Source of the DNA: Mitsuaria sp. GD03876
GTDB taxonomy: Bacteria > Pseudomonadota > Gammaproteobacteria > Burkholderiales > Burkholderiaceae_C
Direction of reading: 5' to 3'
Length of the DNA stretch: 64,000 nt
Assembly (NCBI RefSeq): GCF_029840635.1
Contig: NZ_JAOCCU010000012.1
Coordinates: 84,802 to 148,801 of the forward strand
Of the stretch, positions 39,645 to 50,272 are shown piece by piece. The notes under the pieces were generated by a model, which had not been told where the DNA came from, did no database searches, and saw nothing but the letters and a program-made list of their open reading frames with translations. The translations under genes and the position numbers were made by a program. Each line of letters starts with the position of its first letter. The first letter of the stretch is position 1.

Positions 39645-40436
39645 TCAGCGGAACAGCGTGGCCAGCGCCGCGCCCGGATCGGGCGCGCGCATGAAGGCCT
39701 CGCCGACGAGGAAGGCGTTCACCCACGCGTCGCGCATGCGGGCGACGTCGTCGGGGCCGAGGATGCCCGACTCGGTCACCAGCAGGCGGTCGGCGGGCAC
39801 GTGCTTGAGCAGGCCCAGCGTCGTGTCCAGCGTCACCTCGAAGGTCTTCAGGTTGCGGTTGTTGATGCCGACCATCGGCGTCCTGAGCCGCAGCGCGCGC
39901 TCGAGTTCCTCGCCGTCATGCACTTCGACCAGCACGTCCAGCCCCAGGCCCAGCGCGCAGTCCTCGAGTTCCGCCATCTGGCCGTCGTCCAGGCTCGCGG
40001 CGATCAGCAGGATGCAGTCGGCGCCCATCGCGCGCGCCTCGTAGACCTGGTACGGATCGACCATGAAGTCCTTGCGCAGCACCGGCAGCGCGCAGGCGGC
40101 GCGCGCCTGCTGCAGGAACTCGACCGAGCCCTGGAAGAACGGCGCGTCGGTCAGCACGCTCAGGCAGGCGGCGCCGTGTTGCTCGTAGCTGCGCGCGATG
40201 TCGGCGGGACGGAAGTCCTCGCGCAGCACGCCCTTGCTCGGGCTGGCCTTCTTCACCTCGGCGATCACGCCGCTGCGGCCCTCGGCGATCTTGGCGCGCA
40301 GCGCCTTCACGAACCCGCGCGTCGGCTCGGCGCGCGATTCGGCCTCGGCGCGCAGCGCGGCCAGCGGCCGCCTGGCCTGCGCCGCGGCGACTTCCTCGCG
40401 CTTGACGGCGTTGATGCGATCCAGGATGTCGGACAT
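39645..40436 (-). CDS. trpC: Indole-3-glycerol phosphate synthase
   Basis: 263-residue TIM-barrel enzyme. [34 protein letters not shown] and [12 protein letters not shown] are diagnostic, with the catalytic Lys and Glu residues in place. It is monofunctional, lacking a TrpF domain. It lies 78 nt after trpD. Confidence 0.97.
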   Translation of the reverse strand: MSDILDRINAVKREEVAAAQARRPLAALRAEAESRAEPTRGFVKALRAKIAEGRSGVIAEVKKASPSKGVLREDFRPADIARSYEQHGAACLSVLTDAPFFQGSVEFLQQARAACALPVLRKDFMVDPYQVYEARAMGADCILLIAASLDDGQMAELEDCALGLGLDVLVEVHDGEELERALRLRTPMVGINNRNLKTFEVTLDTTLGLLKHVPADRLLVTESGILGPDDVARMRDAWVNAFLVGEAFMRAPDPGAALATLFR

Positions 40437-40514
40437 ACAGCTCCTTCTTCGAACCCGGCAGCTCGCCGGGCGATGCCGCCGCGAGCCGCCGGGCGGCCCG
40501 CGCGGCGCGGTCGG

Positions 40515-41555
40515 TCAGGCCAGCGCGGCCGCCTGCCTTTGGGTCTCGGCGACGAACTGGTCGAGCTTGGCGCGCGCCGCGCCGGACTCGATCGCCACGC
40601 GCGCCTTGGCGACGCCGTCGGCGATCGACTCGACGACGTTGGCCGCGTACAGCGTCGCGCCGGCGTTCAGCAGCACGATGTCGCGCGCCGCGCCGGGCTC
40701 GTTGCCCAGCACGCCCAGCAGGATGCGGCGGCTCTCCTCCGGCCCGCTGACGCGCAGGTTGCGGCTCGCCACCATCGGCATGCCGAAGTCCTCGGGATGG
40801 ATCTCGTACTCGCGGATCTCGCCGTTCTTCAGCTCGCCGACCAGCGTCGCCGCGCCCAGCGAGATCTCGTCCATGTTGTCCTTGCCGTAGACCACCACCG
40901 CGTGCTGCGCGCCCAGGCGCTGCATCACGCGGACCTGGATGCCGACGAGGTCCGGATGGAACACGCCCATCAGGATGTTGGGCGCGCCGGCCGGGTTGGT
41001 CAGCGGGCCCAGGATGTTGAAGATCGTGCGCACGCCCAGCTCCTTGCGGACGGGCGCGATGTTCTTCATCGCCGGATGGTGGTTGGGCGCGAACATGAAG
41101 CCGATGCCGGTCTGCTCGACGCAGGCCGCGACCGCCTGCGGCGGCAGCGACAGCGTCACGCCGAGCGCCTCCAGCACATCGGCGCTGCCGGTCTTGGACG
41201 AGACGCTGCGGTTGCCGTGCTTGGCGACCTGCGCGCCCGCCGCGGCCGCGACGAACATCGAGCAGGTCGAGATGTTGAAGGTGTGCGCGCCGTCGCCGCC
41301 GGTGCCGACGACGTCCACCAGGTGCGGCCCCGGCGCGATCGGCACCTTGACGGAGAACTCGCGCATCACCTGCGCGGCGGCGGTGATCTCGCCGATCGTC
41401 TCCTTCTTCACCCGCAACCCGATCAGGATCGCCGCGGCGGTGACCGGCGAGATGTCGCCGCTCATGATCCGGCGCATCAGCGCCAGCATCTCGTCGTGGA
41501 AGATCTCGCGGTGCTCGATGACGCGGGTCAGCGCTTCGTTGTCGGTGATGGGCAT
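40515..41555 (-). CDS. trpD: Anthranilate phosphoribosyltransferase
   Basis: 346 residues. The PRPP-binding [16 protein letters not shown] and the [21 protein letters not shown] block identify it. I prefer the ATG at 41555 (GAGGGGAG upstream) to the in-frame ATG at 41576, which would overlap ltaE. It follows ltaE by 13 nt. Confidence 0.97.
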   Translation of the reverse strand: MPITDNEALTRVIEHREIFHDEMLALMRRIMSGDISPVTAAAILIGLRVKKETIGEITAAAQVMREFSVKVPIAPGPHLVDVVGTGGDGAHTFNISTCSMFVAAAAGAQVAKHGNRSVSSKTGSADVLEALGVTLSLPPQAVAACVEQTGIGFMFAPNHHPAMKNIAPVRKELGVRTIFNILGPLTNPAGAPNILMGVFHPDLVGIQVRVMQRLGAQHAVVVYGKDNMDEISLGAATLVGELKNGEIREYEIHPEDFGMPMVASRNLRVSGPEESRRILLGVLGNEPGAARDIVLLNAGATLYAANVVESIADGVAKARVAIESGAARAKLDQFVAETQRQAAALA

Positions 41556-41568
41556 GGCGGGGCTCCCC

Positions 41569-42650
<1,082 letters not shown>

Positions 42651-42654
<4 letters not shown>

Positions 42655-43235
42655 CGTGCCAACTCCAGGAAGTTCTTCAGCATCGCGTGACCGTGCTCGG
42701 ACAGGATGGATTCGGGGTGGAACTGCACGCCTTCCAGCGGCGTCGCGGTGCCGGCCAGCGCGCGGTGGCGCACGCCCATGATCTCGCCGTCCTCGCTGCG
42801 GGCGCTGACCTCGAGCTCGGCGGGGATCGTCGCCTCCTCGATCGCCAGCGAGTGATAGCGGATCACGTCGAAGCGCTCGGGCAGGCCGCTGAAGACGCCC
42901 TTCGCGTCGGTCGCGATCGTCGAGGACTTGCCGTGCATCTGCACCTTGGCGCGGACGATGTTCCCGCCCAGCGCGGCGCCGATGCTCTGGTGGCCCAGGC
43001 ACACGCCCAGGATCGGCAACCGGCCGATGAAGCGCTGGATCGCCGGCACGCAGACGCCGGCTTCGCGGGGCGTGCACGGTCCGGGCGAGAGCACGAGGTG
43101 GGTGGGATCGAGCGCGGCGATCTCGTCGAGCGTGATCTGGTCGTTGCGGACCGTCTTCACCTCGGCGCCCAGCTCGGCGAAGTACTGCACCAGGTTGAAG
43201 GTGAAGCTGTCGTAGTTGTCGATCATCAGCAGCAT
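42651..43235 (-). CDS. trpG: Anthranilate synthase component II (glutamine amidotransferase)
   Basis: 194 residues. [19 protein letters not shown], the catalytic Cys79 in [10 protein letters not shown] and the His-Glu pair in VQFHPESI are intact. It supplies ammonia to TrpE. Start at 43235 has GAAGGAGAA upstream, 20 nt after trpE. Confidence 0.97.
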
Positions 43236-43255
43236 GTCGTTCTCCTTCGTCCGGC

Positions 43256-44740
43256 TCAGAAACCTTCCTCGACCAGTTCCGCGGCGCGCAGCAGCGCACG
43301 GGCCTTGGCCTCGGTCTCCTTCCATTCGAGCTCGGGCACCGAGTCGGCCACGATGCCCGCGGCCGCCTGCACGTACAGCACCTGGTCCATGACGACGCCG
43401 GTGCGGATCGCGATGGCCAGGTCCATGTCGCCGCCGAAGCTCAGGTAGCCGCAGGCGCCGCCGTAGATGCCGCGCTTGACGGGCTCGAGCTCGTCGATGA
43501 TCTGCATTGCCCGGATCTTGGGCGCGCCCGACAGCGTGCCGGCCGGGAAGCTGGCGCGGAACACGTCCATGTTGCCCACGCCGTCCTGCAGCAGTCCCTC
43601 GACGTTGCTGACGATGTGCATCACATGCGAGTAGCGCTCGACCGCGAACGCGTCCGTGACCTTCACGCTGCCGGTCCGCGCGATGCGGCCGATGTCGTTG
43701 CGGGCCAGGTCGATCAGCATCAGGTGCTCGGCGCGCTCCTTCGGATCGGCCTTGAGCTCGACCTCCAGCGCCTGGTCCTGCTCGGGCGTGCCGCCGCGCG
43801 GGCGCGTGCCGGCCAGCGGGCGGATCGTGACCTTGCGGCCGTCGGGCGTCTGTTCCTGGCGCACCAGGATCTCCGGCGAGGCGCCGACGATCTGGAAGTC
43901 CCCCATGTCGTAGAAGTACATGTAGGGGCTGGGATTGAGCGAGCGCAGCGCGCGGTACAGGCTCAGCGGGGACTCGGTGTAGCGCTTCTTGAGCCGCTGG
44001 CCGAAGACGATCTGCATGCAGTCGCCGGCGGCGATGTAGGCCTTGGCCTTGTCGACCGAGGCCAGGAAGTCGGCCTTGGCGAACTCGCGCTCCACCGGAT
44101 GCGCCTGGCCGCGCACGACGCGCGGCGCGGCCACCGAGTAGCCGAGCTTGTCCTTGAGCTCGGTCAGGCGCTTCTTGGCCTTGAAGTAGGCCTCGGGCTG
44201 CGCCGGGTCGGCGTAGACGATCAAGTAGAGCTTGCCCGACAGGTTGTCGATGACGGCCAGCTCCTCGCACTGCAGCAGCATCACGTCGGGCGTGGCCAGG
44301 CCGCCGTCGGGCGTGGAGTCCGCCAGGCGCGGCTCGATGTAGCGCACCGCGTCGTAGCCGAAGTAGCCGGCCAGGCCGCCGCAGAAGCGCGGCATGCCAG
44401 GGCGCAGCGCGACCTTGAAGCGTTGCTGGTAGGCCTCGATGAAGGCCAGCGGGTCGCCCTCGTGCGTCTCGACGACCGCGCCGTCGCGGATCACGCGGGT
44501 GACGGGGCCCTCGCTCTTGAGGACGGTGCGCGCGGGCAGGCCGATGAAGGAATAGCGGCCGAAGCGTTCGCCGCCGACCACCGACTCCAGCAGGAAGCTG
44601 TGGCGGCCGGGGCCGTTGCCGGCGCACAGCTTCAGGTAGAGCGAGAGCGGGGTCTCGAGGTCCGCGAAGGCCTCGCTGATCAGCGGGATGCGGTTGTAGC
44701 CGTCGGCGGCCAGGCTTTGGAATTCCAGTTCGGTGATCAC
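43256..44740 (-). CDS. trpE: Anthranilate synthase component I
   Basis: 494-residue chorismate-utilising enzyme. [32 protein letters not shown] and [19 protein letters not shown] are diagnostic. The start is GTG at 44740, preceded by AGAGG. It heads the trp structural genes; an attenuator with a Trp-rich leader peptide lies upstream. Feedback by tryptophan is expected from the family. Confidence 0.97.
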   Translation of the reverse strand: MITELEFQSLAADGYNRIPLISEAFADLETPLSLYLKLCAGNGPGRHSFLLESVVGGERFGRYSFIGLPARTVLKSEGPVTRVIRDGAVVETHEGDPLAFIEAYQQRFKVALRPGMPRFCGGLAGYFGYDAVRYIEPRLADSTPDGGLATPDVMLLQCEELAVIDNLSGKLYLIVYADPAQPEAYFKAKKRLTELKDKLGYSVAAPRVVRGQAHPVEREFAKADFLASVDKAKAYIAAGDCMQIVFGQRLKKRYTESPLSLYRALRSLNPSPYMYFYDMGDFQIVGASPEILVRQEQTPDGRKVTIRPLAGTRPRGGTPEQDQALEVELKADPKERAEHLMLIDLARNDIGRIARTGSVKVTDAFAVERYSHVMHIVSNVEGLLQDGVGNMDVFRASFPAGTLSGAPKIRAMQIIDELEPVKRGIYGGACGYLSFGGDMDLAIAIRTGVVMDQVLYVQAAAGIVADSVPELEWKETEAKARALLRAAELVEEGF

Positions 44741-44806
44741 GTCGTCAAACCTCTTGTCGGCTGCGGCGGCCCTCGGTGACGCACAAGGTCACGGCACGCG
44801 CGAGCG

Positions 44807-44832
44807 AAAACTCAGGTCGCCTGTTGGACCTG
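44807..44832 (-). terminator. trp attenuator terminator hairpin
   Basis: Minus-strand CAGGTC / GACCTG stem (8-nt loop) followed after AG by TTTT. The left arm CAGGT can alternatively pair with ACCTG at the end of trpL, giving a plausible antiterminator. It lies 87 nt past the leader-peptide stop and 67 nt before trpE. Confidence 0.6.
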
Positions 44833-44918
44833 CCCCGTACGGTAGGGTGCAGAGGAAGTGTGACGGTCCCGCGTCCGGGGATCAGCAGTGGACGGCGGGT
44901 GGCAAGCAGCAGGCGGCT

Positions 44919-44999
44919 TCAGGTGAAGTCGTGCCAGGATCGCCAGGGCCAGGCTCCCCGGTCGTTCGACCCCTTGATGTGCTTGCGCGTGATAAACAT
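44919..44999 (-). CDS. trpL: trp operon leader peptide
   Basis: 26-residue open frame starting MFITRKHIKGS and ending in WPWRSWHDFT, with Trp at positions 17, 19 and 22 of 26. Trp is very rare in random short frames, and the location (4 nt after the predicted transcription start, upstream of a terminator hairpin and trpE) is that of a ribosome-mediated attenuator. Stalling at the Trp codons when charged tRNA-Trp is scarce would prevent the 44807-44832 terminator from forming. Too short to be found by usual gene calling. Confidence 0.85.
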   Translation of the reverse strand: MFITRKHIKGSNDRGAWPWRSWHDFT

Positions 45000-45009
45000 G
45001 GTGCGGACC

Positions 45010-45018
45010 AGTGTAGCA
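45010..45018 (-). promoter_or_regulatory. Extended -10 promoter of the trp operon
   Basis: Minus-strand TGCTACACT: a TACACT -10 box with the TGn extension and no clear -35. The start would be near 45003, 4 nt before the trpL ATG. Confidence 0.6.
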
Positions 45019-45116
45019 GGACGATCCCGGATGGCCCCGCTTCGGATCCATGGCAGATACTTCGCGTCCAGAGTCGGCCGCGGAGCCGGCCGATCCTCCG
45101 GAGGGAAGGAGACATG

Positions 45117-45806
45117 ATGTCCAAGCGCAATGTCCTGATGGCCGCGGGCACGCTCGCGGCCGCGATGCTGGCGCCACTCGCGGCGTCGGCCCAGTCCACG
45201 CCCGCCGCCGCCCCGGCCGCGCCCGCGGCGCCCGCCGCGGCGCCGGTCGAGGTGGCCGGCGTGAAGTACGACGGCACCGCCGAGGTCGCCGGCCAGAAGC
45301 TCGTGCTCAACGGCGCGGGCATCCGCTACAAGGCGATCTTCAAGGTCTACACCGCCGGCCTGTACCTGAACGCCAGGGCCGCGACGCCCGAGGCGGTGCT
45401 CGCCAACACCGGTCCGAAGCGCCTGCACATCCAGATGCTGCGCGACATCGACGGCGAGGAGCTCGGCAAGCTCTTCACCAAGGGCATGGAGCAGAACGCC
45501 ACGCGCGAGGAGTTCGGCCGCTCGATCGCTGGCGTGCTGCGCATGTCGGAGATCTTCGTGCAGAAGAAGAAGCTCAAGACCGGCGAGAGCTTCGGCGTGG
45601 ACTACATCCCCGGGACGGGCACGGTGATCTTCGTCAACGGCCAGCTGGTCCCCGGCGACCCGATCAAGGGCGAGGACTTCTTCCACATGCTGCTCAAGAT
45701 CTGGCTGGGCAAGTCGCCGGCGGACAGCGACCTGAAGGTCGCGCTGCTGGGCGGCGGCAAGCCGGCGGTGACCAGCAACCGCAACGCGGCCGGCAGCAGC
45801 CGCTGA
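45117..45806 (+). CDS. Secreted chalcone isomerase-fold protein
   Basis: 229 residues with an N-terminal signal peptide (residues 1-25, LAASAQS) followed by an Ala/Pro-rich linker, then a CHI-like domain: VEVAGVKYDGTAEVAGQKL, GIRYKAIFKVYTAGLYL and MSEIFVQKKKLKTGESF. Bacterial members are periplasmic and of unknown role; fatty-acid binding is known for plant relatives. Of the ATGs at 45114 and 45117 I favour the second for its 5-nt spacing from AAGGAG. It is divergent from trp and converges on gph with 15 nt between stops. Confidence 0.85.
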   Translation: MSKRNVLMAAGTLAAAMLAPLAASAQSTPAAAPAAPAAPAAAPVEVAGVKYDGTAEVAGQKLVLNGAGIRYKAIFKVYTAGLYLNARAATPEAVLANTGPKRLHIQMLRDIDGEELGKLFTKGMEQNATREEFGRSIAGVLRMSEIFVQKKKLKTGESFGVDYIPGTGTVIFVNGQLVPGDPIKGEDFFHMLLKIWLGKSPADSDLKVALLGGGKPAVTSNRNAAGSSR

Positions 45807-45821
45807 TTTGCCGGCCCGGCC

Positions 45822-46490
45822 TCAGCCGAGCAATTCGTCGAGCCGGTCGATGTGGCGATCGGCGCCCACCTCGCGGATGGGCTGGCCGTGGTTGTAGCCG
45901 TAGCTGACCAGCGCGATCGGGCAACCGGCCGCGCGCGCGGCGCGGGCGTCGTTGCTGGAATCGCCGACCATCCAGGTCGTCGCCGGCGCCGAGCCCATCG
46001 ATTCGCAGGTCTTGAGCAGCGGCAGCGGATCGGGCTTCTTGCGCTCGAAGTCGTCGCCGCCGAAGACGCGGTCGAAGTAGCCGGCCAGGCCCTTGCGCTG
46101 GAGCAGTCCCCGGGCGAAGGCCGCCGGCTTGTTGGTCAGGCAGGCCATCGGCAGTCCGAGCGCGCGCAAGGCGTCCAGGCCCTCGACCACGCCGGGGAAC
46201 ACGTCGGCGAACTCGCCGTTGAGCACCTCGTAGTGGCGCTGGTAGAGCGCCCAGGCCTCCTCGTAGCGTTCCTGCGGGGCGCCGGCCTCGGCCAGCACGC
46301 TGCGGATCAGGTGCTCGCTGCCCTGGCCGATCGTGTGCTCGACGAAATCGCGCGAGACCGCGGGCAGCGCCATGTCGGCCATCACGCGGTCGAGCACCGC
46401 GACGAAGTCGCCCAGCGTGTCGACGAGCGTGCCGTCGAGGTCGATCATGAAGGCGGTGGGCGTGGGGGTCAGCGCGGACATGGCGCTCAT
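45822..46490 (-). CDS. gph: Phosphoglycolate phosphatase
   Basis: 222-residue HAD-superfamily hydrolase. The nucleophile motif is MIDLDGTLVDT (Asp17, Asp19), with CLTNKP as motif II, a Lys-Pro-DPLPLL motif III and MVGDSSNDARAARAAG as motif IV. It dephosphorylates 2-phosphoglycolate. Proximity to trpEGDC is common in betaproteobacteria. It overlaps the LysR gene stop by 4 nt, so may be cotranscribed with it. Confidence 0.93.
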   Translation of the reverse strand: MSAMSALTPTPTAFMIDLDGTLVDTLGDFVAVLDRVMADMALPAVSRDFVEHTIGQGSEHLIRSVLAEAGAPQERYEEAWALYQRHYEVLNGEFADVFPGVVEGLDALRALGLPMACLTNKPAAFARGLLQRKGLAGYFDRVFGGDDFERKKPDPLPLLKTCESMGSAPATTWMVGDSSNDARAARAAGCPIALVSYGYNHGQPIREVGADRHIDRLDELLG

Positions 46491-47509
46491 TTCACCACCG
46501 TCGACGAGCGCTTCCCCGCCCGACCCGACGCCCGACCGGCCGCGCGCGCCGCTCCTCGCCCCGCCGCTCGCCCCGACCCTCGCGCCTTCGCCTCGCCGGC
46601 CGCGCCCTGGGCGCCGACCTCGGCCGCGACCTCCGCCACCAGCGCCCGCAGCCACCGGTGGGCCGGATCGTCGCGATACCGCACGTGCCAGGCGATCTCG
46701 ACCGGGAAGGTGCCGAGGTCGACCGGCGTGGGCAGCACCTGCAGCCGCGGGTCCGACGCCAGCCAGCGGCAGATCTGCGCGGGCAGCGTCGCGCAGTAGT
46801 CGGTCACGGCGATCACCTCCGGCACCGCCAGGAAGTGCGTCACCGACACCGCCACCTCGCGCTTGAGCCCCTGCCGTTCCAGCGCCTGGAACAGCCCGGC
46901 GCGCAGCCGGCCCGGCGGCAGCACGTTGACATGCTTGAGCTGCTCGTACTGGCGCCGGCCGAACTTGCCGTCCACCGCTGGGTGGCCGCGGCGCACGATG
47001 CACGCGAGCCCGTCGCTCATCACCGGCTGCACGACCAGGTTGTCCGGCGGCTCGACGACACGTCCCAGCACCATCGCCGTCGAGCCCGAGATCACGCCCG
47101 TCTCCGCCAGGTCGGTGCCGAACGGCGTCAGCCGCACCGACATGCCGGGCGCGCGCTCGCGCAGCCGCGCCACGATCGCCGGCACCAGCACCAGCTCGAC
47201 GTAGCTGTTGGGCGCCAGCGTCACGAGCTGCGTCGCCTTCATCGGATCGAAATCCTGCTGGCCGAGGATGGCGCCGTCCAGGCTCGCCAGCGCGGCGGCG
47301 ATGACCGGCGCGAGTTCCTCCGCCTTCTGCGTGGGCTGCATGCCGTAGCGCTCGCGGATGAACAGCGGATCCTTCAGCAGCTCGCGCAGCCGCGCCAGCG
47401 CGTTGGACAGCGCCGGCTGCGTGATGCCCAGCCGCTGCGCGGCGCGGGTCACGCTGCGCTCCTCCATCACGGCGAGGAACACCGGCATCAGGTTCAGGTC
47501 GTATCGCAT
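46487..47509 (-). CDS. LysR-family regulator with long basic tail
   Basis: 340 residues. N-terminal HTH (LMPVFLAVMEERSVTRAAQRLGITQPALSNALARL) shown here in substance, and a type 2 periplasmic-binding-like effector domain. Standard LysR length is about 300; the last 40 residues form a low-complexity Ala/Gly/Arg tail (RAAGRGAARAAGRASGRAGK). It is divergent from an aldo/keto reductase and a perfect inverted repeat adjoins its start codon, so it probably represses itself and controls the reductase. Confidence 0.9.
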   Translation of the reverse strand: MRYDLNLMPVFLAVMEERSVTRAAQRLGITQPALSNALARLRELLKDPLFIRERYGMQPTQKAEELAPVIAAALASLDGAILGQQDFDPMKATQLVTLAPNSYVELVLVPAIVARLRERAPGMSVRLTPFGTDLAETGVISGSTAMVLGRVVEPPDNLVVQPVMSDGLACIVRRGHPAVDGKFGRRQYEQLKHVNVLPPGRLRAGLFQALERQGLKREVAVSVTHFLAVPEVIAVTDYCATLPAQICRWLASDPRLQVLPTPVDLGTFPVEIAWHVRYRDDPAHRWLRALVAEVAAEVGAQGAAGEAKARGSGRAAGRGAARAAGRASGRAGKRSSTVVK

Positions 47510-47510
47510 C

Positions 47511-47536
47511 CAGATATCTTGCCCAACGAATATCTG
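47511..47536. promoter_or_regulatory. Inverted-repeat operator between LysR gene and reductase
   Basis: Perfect 7-bp inverted repeat CAGATAT-N12-ATATCTG containing a T-N11-A LysR-type core. It begins 1 bp upstream of the LysR start codon and 80 bp before the reductase start. Confidence 0.75.
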
Positions 47537-47616
47537 AAGTTCAACGGATAAATTGGATGAATTCGCTTGGGAGGATCAGACTTCGTCCTGCATTCCATCC
47601 CCACCAGGAGTTCACG

Positions 47617-48630
47617 ATGGCACTCAAGGACCTTCTCCCCGGCAAGCTCGGTTTCGGCACGGCGCCGCTGGGCAACATGTTCCGCGACATCCCCGAGGCC
47701 GAGGCGCGCGCGACGGTCGACGCCGCGTGGAACGACGGCATCCGTTACTTCGACAACGCGCCGTTCTACGGCGCCGGGCTGGCCGAGATCCGCATGGGCG
47801 ACGCGCTGGCCGACCGCCGCCGCGACGACTACGTCATCAGCACCAAGGTCGGCCGGCTGATCCTGGACGAGACCGAGGACGTCTCGGCCCGCGACAACGG
47901 CGAGAAGGGCGACGTCTTCAAGCACGGCCGGCCCAACAAGGTGGTCAACGACTACTCGGAGGACGCGACGCTGCGCTCGATCGAGGACAGCCTCAAGCGG
48001 CTGAAGACCGACCGCATCGAGATCGTCTGGGTCCACGACGTGGCGCAGGACTTCTACGGCGACGAGTGGCTCGGCGTCTTCGAAGGCGCGCGCAAGGGCG
48101 CGTTCAAGGCGCTGGACCGGCTGCGCGACGAGGGCGTCATCAAGGCCTGGGGCCTGGGCGTCAACCGCGTGGAGCCGATCGAGCTGCTGATGGCGCTGGA
48201 GGGGCCGCGGCCCGACGGCTTCCTGCTGGCGGGGCGCTACGCGCTGCTCGACCATGACCGCGCGCTGCAGCGCGTGATGCCGCAGGTCGCGGCCAAGGGG
48301 CTGGGCATCGTGGTCGGCGGGCCGTACAGCTCGGGCGCGCTGGTCGGCGGACCGAACTTCGAGTACGCCCCGGCGTCGCCGGCGATCCTGGACAAGGTCG
48401 CGCGGATCAAGGCGATCGCGGATCGCCACGGCATCAGCATGAAGGCGGCGGGGCTGCAGTTCTCGCTGGCGCATCCGGCGGTCGCGGCGGTGATTCCCGG
48501 CGCGAGCCAGCCGGGCCGCATCGCCGAGGACCGGGCCGCGCTCGACGAGCGCGTGCCGGTCGATTTCTGGCGCGAGCTGCGCCAGGCCGGACTGGTCCAT
48601 CGCGACGCGCCGCTGCCCGGCGGCGCGTGA
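47617..48630 (+). CDS. Aldo/keto reductase
   Basis: 337 residues, TIM-barrel NADPH oxidoreductase. The catalytic tetrad is Asp46, Tyr51 (RYFDNAPFYGAG), Lys77 (VISTKVGR) and His140 (IEIVWVHD). It resembles the D-threo-aldose 1-dehydrogenase / pyridoxal 4-dehydrogenase group. Start at 47617 follows CAGGAG at 7 nt; an upstream in-frame ATG at 47557 lacks a site. Probably regulated by the divergent LysR protein. Confidence 0.92.
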   Translation: MALKDLLPGKLGFGTAPLGNMFRDIPEAEARATVDAAWNDGIRYFDNAPFYGAGLAEIRMGDALADRRRDDYVISTKVGRLILDETEDVSARDNGEKGDVFKHGRPNKVVNDYSEDATLRSIEDSLKRLKTDRIEIVWVHDVAQDFYGDEWLGVFEGARKGAFKALDRLRDEGVIKAWGLGVNRVEPIELLMALEGPRPDGFLLAGRYALLDHDRALQRVMPQVAAKGLGIVVGGPYSSGALVGGPNFEYAPASPAILDKVARIKAIADRHGISMKAAGLQFSLAHPAVAAVIPGASQPGRIAEDRAALDERVPVDFWRELRQAGLVHRDAPLPGGA

Positions 48631-48845
48631 TCGCGGACTCGGTTCACAACAGTCGGTGGGTCCGCTGACCGATGCTCGGCATCGGCGGCGGAAAGCGCAT
48701 CAAAAGGAGAGCGAATCGGGGCTGGCGATGTGAATGCCCGATGCGTAGAGTGACTGCCCTCCCCCGCGAAACACGCGATGGAGCGGCCGCCGGCCGCAAG
48801 GGCCGGCGATGTGTCACTCCCATCGCCAGGGGCAGTTCACCGGCC

Positions 48846-49781
48846 ATGAAGACTTCTCAACCAGCCATCGGGGCGGGCATGCGCATCGTCTGGTGGAACA
48901 CCGGGTTGTCACCCACCCGAGCGCGATCCAAGCTTCGGACGCAGCATGTCGCAGCGACCGCCGACGTGCTGATCCATCTGATCGACGTCGCCCAGGCCGA
49001 TGTGATCGTCCTGGGAGAAATGAGCGAAGCCAGCGCCTGGAGCCTGCGAGAGGCCTGCACGCGGGCGCGTCTTGAGTACAACTGGCTGAGCGCCTTCCAT
49101 CGCGCCGGTCGAAGTCGCTTCTCGGTGTGCATCCTCAGCCGCAAGGATCGCGTCCGGGTCGAAGCCGACGAGCCCATTCTTTTCAGGGACGGCAAATCGG
49201 TCATCAAGGCCGGCCTCTACTTCGCTGTCCGGTTGCTCGAAGCCGGCGAATGGTGCGACCTGATCGTGTCGCATTGGCCCAGCCGCCTGCATATGGATCG
49301 CCATGACAGCGGACGAACCCACATCGCGGCGTTTCTACGGCGCTGGATCGAGGACAACCTGCCCGGACTCGATGACGACGCCAATGTCGTGCTGATCGGC
49401 GACTTCAACGACGAGCCCTTCGACGAAGGACTGGAACGATATCTCCACGCCAGCCGCGACCGCGACAAGGTCAAGAGGAATGCGGCGCTGCTCTACAACC
49501 CGTTCTGGCGGCACCTGAGTTCATTCGTTCCAGGCGACGCCGCGCAGTGCCTCAGCGACCCCGGCACCTACTTTCATCGGGGAGGTCGTGACTCCTGGTG
49601 GCGGACCTTCGACCAGATGATCGTGTCTTCGGCGGTGCTCTTTGGACGCGCGGGCTGGCGGCTGAACGAAGCGGACACGCGCGTCGTGCCGCAACCACCT
49701 TCGGGCCTTGACGTCCGCTCCCGGCACCGATTCTTCGACCACCTTCCCATCATTGGCCACCTTGAAAGGCTACCCACATGA
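48846..49781 (+). CDS. Endonuclease/exonuclease/phosphatase (EEP) family protein
   Basis: 311 residues. All EEP catalytic motifs are visible: Asn18 (VWWNTG), Glu58 (VLGEMS), His143 (SHWPSR), Asp186/Asn188 (GDFNDEP), Asp256 (FDQMIV) and Asp298-His299 (FDHLPI). It could hydrolyse DNA, RNA or a phosphoester. No signal peptide. The start at 48846 is uncertain; Met12 at 48879 is as likely and neither has a good Shine-Dalgarno. Base composition, about 62% GC in sampled lines, is below the 70% or more of its neighbours, suggesting acquisition. Its stop overlaps the next gene by 4 nt. Confidence 0.85.
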   Translation: MKTSQPAIGAGMRIVWWNTGLSPTRARSKLRTQHVAATADVLIHLIDVAQADVIVLGEMSEASAWSLREACTRARLEYNWLSAFHRAGRSRFSVCILSRKDRVRVEADEPILFRDGKSVIKAGLYFAVRLLEAGEWCDLIVSHWPSRLHMDRHDSGRTHIAAFLRRWIEDNLPGLDDDANVVLIGDFNDEPFDEGLERYLHASRDRDKVKRNAALLYNPFWRHLSSFVPGDAAQCLSDPGTYFHRGGRDSWWRTFDQMIVSSAVLFGRAGWRLNEADTRVVPQPPSGLDVRSRHRFFDHLPIIGHLERLPT

Positions 49782-50188
49782 TTGACTTCGCAGACTGCAT
49801 TCGAGCAGGGATCGACAACGCCATCACGGCCGAAGGCGAGCGTGCCGAGATTCAACGCATCCTCGATCAGGTGGACGCGGCAATCCGAAGCGCCACCTCC
49901 GGCAAAGCCCGGCTGGTCGTCGGCAAGTTCCATGGCGCCAAGGACGACGCGGTGGCGTTCACCTCCAAACTGCGTCATCGACTTGTCATTCAAAGCGTCT
50001 TGGACGAGCAGGAGGGATGGATCATCGCGGGATGGGACACCAGTTCCGAAGGCGCGTTTGCCGTCCAGCTCGTCTATGAGTTTCAGAGCCTCCACTGCGA
50101 AGACGGCGACGAACTGATGGAGGAACTCGGCAACCTGCTCGAGACCGCCCGCGTCGGTCGCGCGATCCAGCATTTCGCGAATCGCTGA
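49778..50188 (+). CDS. Hypothetical protein, partner of the EEP gene
   Basis: 136 residues, not recognised. It begins with helical segments (MIDFADCIRAGIDNAITAEG, RAEIQRILDQVDAAIRSA), then an apparent beta-rich middle (ARLVVGKF, KLRHRLVIQSVLD, GWIIAGWDTSS) and an acidic C-terminal helix (EDGDELMEELGNLLE). Net charge is acidic. It overlaps the EEP stop by 4 nt (ATGA), implying coupled translation and equal production, as in toxin-immunity or toxin-antitoxin pairs. Lower GC than flanks. Function is unknown. Confidence 0.75.
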   Translation: MIDFADCIRAGIDNAITAEGERAEIQRILDQVDAAIRSATSGKARLVVGKFHGAKDDAVAFTSKLRHRLVIQSVLDEQEGWIIAGWDTSSEGAFAVQLVYEFQSLHCEDGDELMEELGNLLETARVGRAIQHFANR

Positions 50189-50242
50189 CGGACCCATCGC
50201 GGACCTCCACCGACATCCGCGCCCGCTCCGCGCCCAAAGACG

Positions 50243-50272
50243 AAGGCGGACATCCTTTCGGATGCCCGCCTT
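50243..50272. terminator. Hairpin between convergent genes
   Basis: AAGGCGGACATCC / GGATGCCCGCCTT, 12 of 13 pairs, TTTC loop. It sits 55 nt after the hypothetical gene and 151 nt after the AcoR-like gene stop on the other strand; T-runs are short in both directions. Confidence 0.6.
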
